Shown here: positions 3,813 through 6,564 of the stretch, piece after piece
Numbering within the stretch: the first letter of the stretch is position 1
Layout of the letters: each line of letters starts with the position of its first letter
From: Chloroflexota bacterium
GTDB lineage: Bacteria > Chloroflexota > Anaerolineae > Caldilineales > Caldilineaceae
Direction of reading: 5' to 3'
DNA: 6,564 nucleotides
Assembly: GCA_003577005.1 (NCBI GenBank)
Contig: QEUW01000420.1
Location: 1 to 6,564 of the forward strand
Position numbers and translations under genes: made by a program
The notes under the pieces: generated by a model
What the model was told of the DNA's origin: nothing
Database searches by the model: none
What the model saw: the letters and a program-made list of their open reading frames with translations, nothing else

Positions 3813-5438
3813 ATGCATGGCCTCATGATGGACTACCCGCTCACGCTGGACCGCATTCTCGAACATGCCAACCGGCTCTATCCGCACAAGCGCGTGACCA
3901 CCAAGCTCCCCAACGGCAGCCTGCACCAATACACCTATGCCGACCTCTACCGCCGGGTCAAACGGCTGGGCAACGTGTTGGAATCGCTCGGCGTGGACGT
4001 GGGTGACCGGGTGGGCACCTTTGCCTGGAACCACTACCAACACCTGGAGCTCTATTTTGGCATCCCCGGCGCTGGCGCAGTCTGCCACACGCTCAATATC
4101 CGGCTGCCCCCGGACCAACTGGCCTACATCATCAACCACGCCGAGGACAGGGTCATCTTTGTCGATGGGACGCTGCTCCCGCTTTTCGAGCGGCTGGCCG
4201 GGCAGATCGATGGTGTCGAGCAGATCGTGCTCTTCAACGCCGAACGAGGTGTGACGACCAGCTTCCCCAACGCCCTCTTCTACGAAGAGTTGATGGCTGC
4301 TGCCTCCGACGACTACACCTGGCGCTCCACCGATGAGCGGCTGGCAATGGGTCTCTGCTACACCAGCGGCACGACCGGCAACCCCAAAGGCGCGCTCTAC
4401 AGCCACCGCTCCATGTATCTCCATACGCTGGGCGTCTGCCAGAGCAATTCGCTCGCCGTTACCGAGGCCGATGTCGTCTTGCCGGTGGTGCCCCAGTTTC
4501 ACGCCATGGCCTGGGGATTGCCCTTTGCCTGTGTCATGAACGGGGCCGACATGATCATGCCCGGCCCGCATCTACAGGCGGCTCCCCTCGCCGACCTGAT
4601 TGCCGAACACCGGGTCACGGTCGCCGCCGGGGTGCCCACCATCTGGACGGGGCTGTACCACGAGCTGAAGGCCAACCCGCGCGATATATCGTGCATCCGC
4701 GCCCTGGTGGTCGGCGGCGCCGCCATGCCGCGCAGCCTCATCGAAGGCTATGAAAAGGAGCTGGGCGTCAACGTCTGCCACGCCTGGGGCATGACCGAAA
4801 TGTCGCCGCTGGGCACGATCTCCCGCCTGCAAGGCCAGCATCGTGACCTGCCCGACCACGAGAAGTGGGACATCAAGGCGCGCCAGGGCTATCCCATCGC
4901 CGGGGTGGAGATGCGCATCGTCAACGATCTGGGTGACGAACTGCCGTGGGATGGCGCGACGATGGGCGAGGTGCAGGTGCGCGGGCCGTGGGTCATCAAA
5001 CAATATTTCAGAGTAGAGCCCACGCCCGACCAGTTTACCGCCGATGGCTGGTTCCGCACCGGCGATGTCGCCACCATCAGCCCCGACGGCTATATGAATA
5101 TCACCGACCGCACCAAAGACCTGATCAAGAGCGGCGGCGAATGGATCTCCAGCGTGGCGCTGGAAAATGCGCTCATGGCCCACCCCAACGTCATGGAGGC
5201 GGTGGTGATCGCCGTGCCCGACGCCAAATGGGGCGAACGCCCGCTCGCCGCCGTTGTACCCGCGCCTGGGGTGGATGGCGTGCCCGAAGCCGAATTGCTC
5301 GACTACCTCTCTGCCCACTTTGCAAAATACCAGTTGCCCGATAAAATCGTCACCATCAGCGCCATCCCCAAGACCAGCGTCGGCAAATTTGATAAAAAGG
5401 TGCTGCGGCAACAATATGCCGAGGGGAAGCTAACTTGA
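3813..5438 (+). CDS. Long- or medium-chain fatty acyl-CoA synthetase (AMP-dependent ligase)
   Basis: This 541-residue enzyme should activate a fatty acid with ATP to an acyl-adenylate, then form acyl-CoA for beta-oxidation or lipid synthesis. ANL-superfamily motifs occur in order: phosphate loop [11 protein letters not shown] (183-193), [12 protein letters not shown] (227-238, fatty-acid tunnel and gate region), GGAAMPRSL (301-309), [10 protein letters not shown] (323-332), GWFRTGD (412-418), the hinge [15 protein letters not shown] (432-446) and the C-terminal catalytic lysine in PKTSVGK (Lys525). The length is normal for the family. The N-terminus ([15 protein letters not shown]) and the [11 protein letters not shown] segment resemble the FadD/AlkK-like and Thermus long-chain synthetases from memory; chain length cannot be fixed from motifs. 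It is cytosolic or loosely membrane-associated. Repeat-rich gaps on both sides suggest it is transcribed alone. Third positions are strongly C/G-rich compared with ccdA. Confidence 0.9.
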   Translation: MHGLMMDYPLTLDRILEHANRLYPHKRVTTKLPNGSLHQYTYADLYRRVKRLGNVLESLGVDVGDRVGTFAWNHYQHLELYFGIPGAGAVCHTLNIRLPPDQLAYIINHAEDRVIFVDGTLLPLFERLAGQIDGVEQIVLFNAERGVTTSFPNALFYEELMAAASDDYTWRSTDERLAMGLCYTSGTTGNPKGALYSHRSMYLHTLGVCQSNSLAVTEADVVLPVVPQFHAMAWGLPFACVMNGADMIMPGPHLQAAPLADLIAEHRVTVAAGVPTIWTGLYHELKANPRDISCIRALVVGGAAMPRSLIEGYEKELGVNVCHAWGMTEMSPLGTISRLQGQHRDLPDHEKWDIKARQGYPIAGVEMRIVNDLGDELPWDGATMGEVQVRGPWVIKQYFRVEPTPDQFTADGWFRTGDVATISPDGYMNITDRTKDLIKSGGEWISSVALENALMAHPNVMEAVVIAVPDAKWGERPLAAVVPAPGVDGVPEAELLDYLSAHFAKYQLPDKIVTISAIPKTSVGKFDKKVLRQQYAEGKLT

Positions 5439-5460
5439 TGGCAAGGTACAACAGCAGATT

Positions 5461-5580
5461 CACAGAGATACACAGAGTGCGGCGCTGTGTATCCATCATA
5501 CCAGAACACAGAGGAGACACAGAGAACACAGAGAAAATCTCCAGAATCTCCTCAATCTCTCGGCGCCCTCTGTGTACTTT
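5461..5580. repeat. CACAGAG-rich intergenic repeat element
   Basis: The 176-nt gap between the acyl-CoA synthetase and threonine synthase genes contains five copies of CACAGAG (starting at 5461, 5471, 5507, 5518 and 5527) and one reversed copy CTCTGTG (5568-5574). The reversed copy can pair with the last forward one across a 34-nt loop. Similar CACAGAG clusters are, from memory, dispersed intergenic repeats in several environmental genomes. A 66-codon frame across it (5487-5687) has a repetitive TEETQRTQRK-type translation and is an artefact of the repeat. Confidence 0.6.
5467..5493 (+). other. Perfect 9-bp hairpin after the acyl-CoA synthetase gene
   Basis: GATACACAG (5467-5475) and CTGTGTATC (5485-5493) pair perfectly around a 9-nt loop, starting 28 nt after the TGA at 5436-5438. 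It may end or protect the upstream message, but no T-run follows, so it is not a standard intrinsic terminator. It is built partly from the CACAGAG repeat. Confidence 0.5.
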
Positions 5581-5614
5581 CTGAACCCGCTGTACTCCAA
5601 GTGAAGGAATCACC

Positions 5615-6564
5615 ATGCAGACTCGATCCGCCCTCAGCCACCTCGAATGTGGCAAGTGTGGCGAAATCTATGAGGCCAACCAGTTGATCAACCTCTGCCC
5701 GGCGTGTGGCAGACCGCTGCTGGTGCGCTACGATCTACAAAAGGCGGCCCAGACGCTGACCAAAGCAGAACTCCAGCGCCGGCCGCCCAGCCTTTGGCGT
5801 TACGAGGAAGTGCTGCCCGTGCTACACGACGAACACCGAATCAACCTGGGCGAGGGATGGACGCCGCTGCACTGGGCCGCCCGGCTGGGCGACCACATTG
5901 GCTGCCGCAACACGCTGGTCAAAGACGAGTCGCTCAACCCCACCGGCAGCTTCAAGGCGCGGGGGCTGGCGCTGGCCGTCAGCCGGGCGTACGAACTGGG
6001 CGCAAAGGAGCTGGCGATCCCCAGCGCCGGTAACGCCGCCGGGGCCATGAGCGCCTATGCCGCCGCCGTCGGGTTGCCGGCGCACGTCTTTATGCCCAGG
6101 GATGTGCCAGCGACGTTCCAGGTCGAGTGCAAAGAACTGGGCGCAACGGTGACGCTGGTCGATGGGCTGATCAACGACTGCGGGGTCAAGGTGCGCGAGG
6201 GCGTGGCAAAGTACGGCTGGTTCGATGTCAGCACGCTGCGCGAACCCTATCGCATCGAGGGCAAAAAGACCATGGGCTACGAGTTGGCCGAACAGCTCAA
6301 CTGGACCCTGCCCGATGTGATCATCTACCCCACCGGCGGCGGCACCGGGTTGGTGGGCATGTGGAAGGCTTTCGACGAGCTGGAACAGATGGGGCTAATC
6401 GGCCCGCAGCGCCCGCGCATGGTCAGCGTGCAGGCCGCCAACTGCGCCCCTATCGTGCGCGCCTTCAACGAGGGGAGCGAACACGCCGAACTCTGGCAGG
6501 GCGCATCCACCGTGGCCGACGGTCTGCGCGTGCCGGTGGCGATCGGCGATTTTCTCATCCTGCG
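5615..6564 (+). CDS. thrC: Threonine synthase, PLP-dependent, 3' end cut by the window
   Basis: The frame is open from the ATG at 5615 to the window end, giving 316 residues without a stop. AAGGA at 5604-5608 lies 6 nt before the ATG. An N-terminal zinc-ribbon module has Cys12, Cys15, Cys28 and Cys31, followed by VRYDL. The fold-type II PLP core follows: LGEGWTPL (78-85), the lysine motif NPTGSFKARG (Lys114 forms the Schiff base), SAGNAAGA (137-144) and the phosphate-binding loop PTGGGTGLVG (239-248). Threonine synthase converts O-phosphohomoserine to threonine in the cytosol. The combination with a zinc ribbon and SFKARG, where many threonine synthases have SFKDRG, fits a branch seen in archaea and some deep bacteria. 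Threonine dehydratase or a cysteate-synthase-like enzyme is less likely. The missing C-terminus is probably about 70-100 residues. Confidence 0.88.
   Translation, partial: MQTRSALSHLECGKCGEIYEANQLINLCPACGRPLLVRYDLQKAAQTLTKAELQRRPPSLWRYEEVLPVLHDEHRINLGEGWTPLHWAARLGDHIGCRNTLVKDESLNPTGSFKARGLALAVSRAYELGAKELAIPSAGNAAGAMSAYAAAVGLPAHVFMPRDVPATFQVECKELGATVTLVDGLINDCGVKVREGVAKYGWFDVSTLREPYRIEGKKTMGYELAEQLNWTLPDVIIYPTGGGTGLVGMWKAFDELEQMGLIGPQRPRMVSVQAANCAPIVRAFNEGSEHAELWQGASTVADGLRVPVAIGDFLIL

Noticed and set aside
3494..4006. 170-codon + strand frame through the repeat region into the acyl-CoA synthetase gene
   Set aside because: Its first part translates the hairpin repeats and its second part is the synthetase gene out of frame; no family features.
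3618..5414. Two long open frames on the - strand (317 and 280 codons) that follow each other almost without a gap across the acyl-CoA synthetase gene
   Set aside because: They mirror a gene with complete family motifs and strongly C/G-rich third positions, which removes stops on the opposite strand. The translations are rich in G, H, V and D with no domain, and no Shine-Dalgarno supports them.

Overview
This window looks like a chromosomal segment of a GC-rich bacterium, most plausibly a member of the Chloroflexota (Caldilinea, Roseiflexus or Anaerolineae type). That placement is inferred from remembered protein similarity and gene content, not from a search. All supported genes read on the + strand.

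Left part (1-1135): the 3' end of a CcmC-like haem-handling membrane protein, a 48-residue CcmD-like membrane protein, then a complete HicA-HicB toxin-antitoxin pair. The pair has its own promoter, built into a palindrome and direct repeats, and lies so close to the toxin start codon that the mRNA may be leaderless.

Middle part (1332-3338): a promoter candidate, then a tight three-gene operon: a CcdA-type thiol-disulfide membrane transporter, a glutaredoxin-like CxxC protein 15 nt later, and a DUF2085 membrane protein 3 nt after that. With ccmC and ccmD upstream, this is a cytochrome c maturation and redox neighbourhood, interrupted by the toxin-antitoxin pair. The main discovery is in the CcdA protein. 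Its helices are in a circularly permuted order: the signature first helix with SPCVLPLVP is at the extreme C-terminus, while the protein begins at what is normally helix 2.

Repeat region (3339-3812): a 474-nt gap without a credible gene. It carries an 80-bp inverted repeat, a small MITE-like element with 16-bp terminal inverted repeats and a 3-bp TTA duplication, and three 31-nt hairpin units whose inner stems vary by compensating changes. The next gene's Shine-Dalgarno and a possible extended -10 promoter are at its right end.

Right part (3813-6564): a full-length fatty acyl-CoA synthetase (AMP-binding enzyme), a second intergenic repeat made of CACAGAG motifs, and a threonine synthase with an N-terminal zinc ribbon that runs off the window end. 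These two genes have more C/G-rich third codon positions than the left half.
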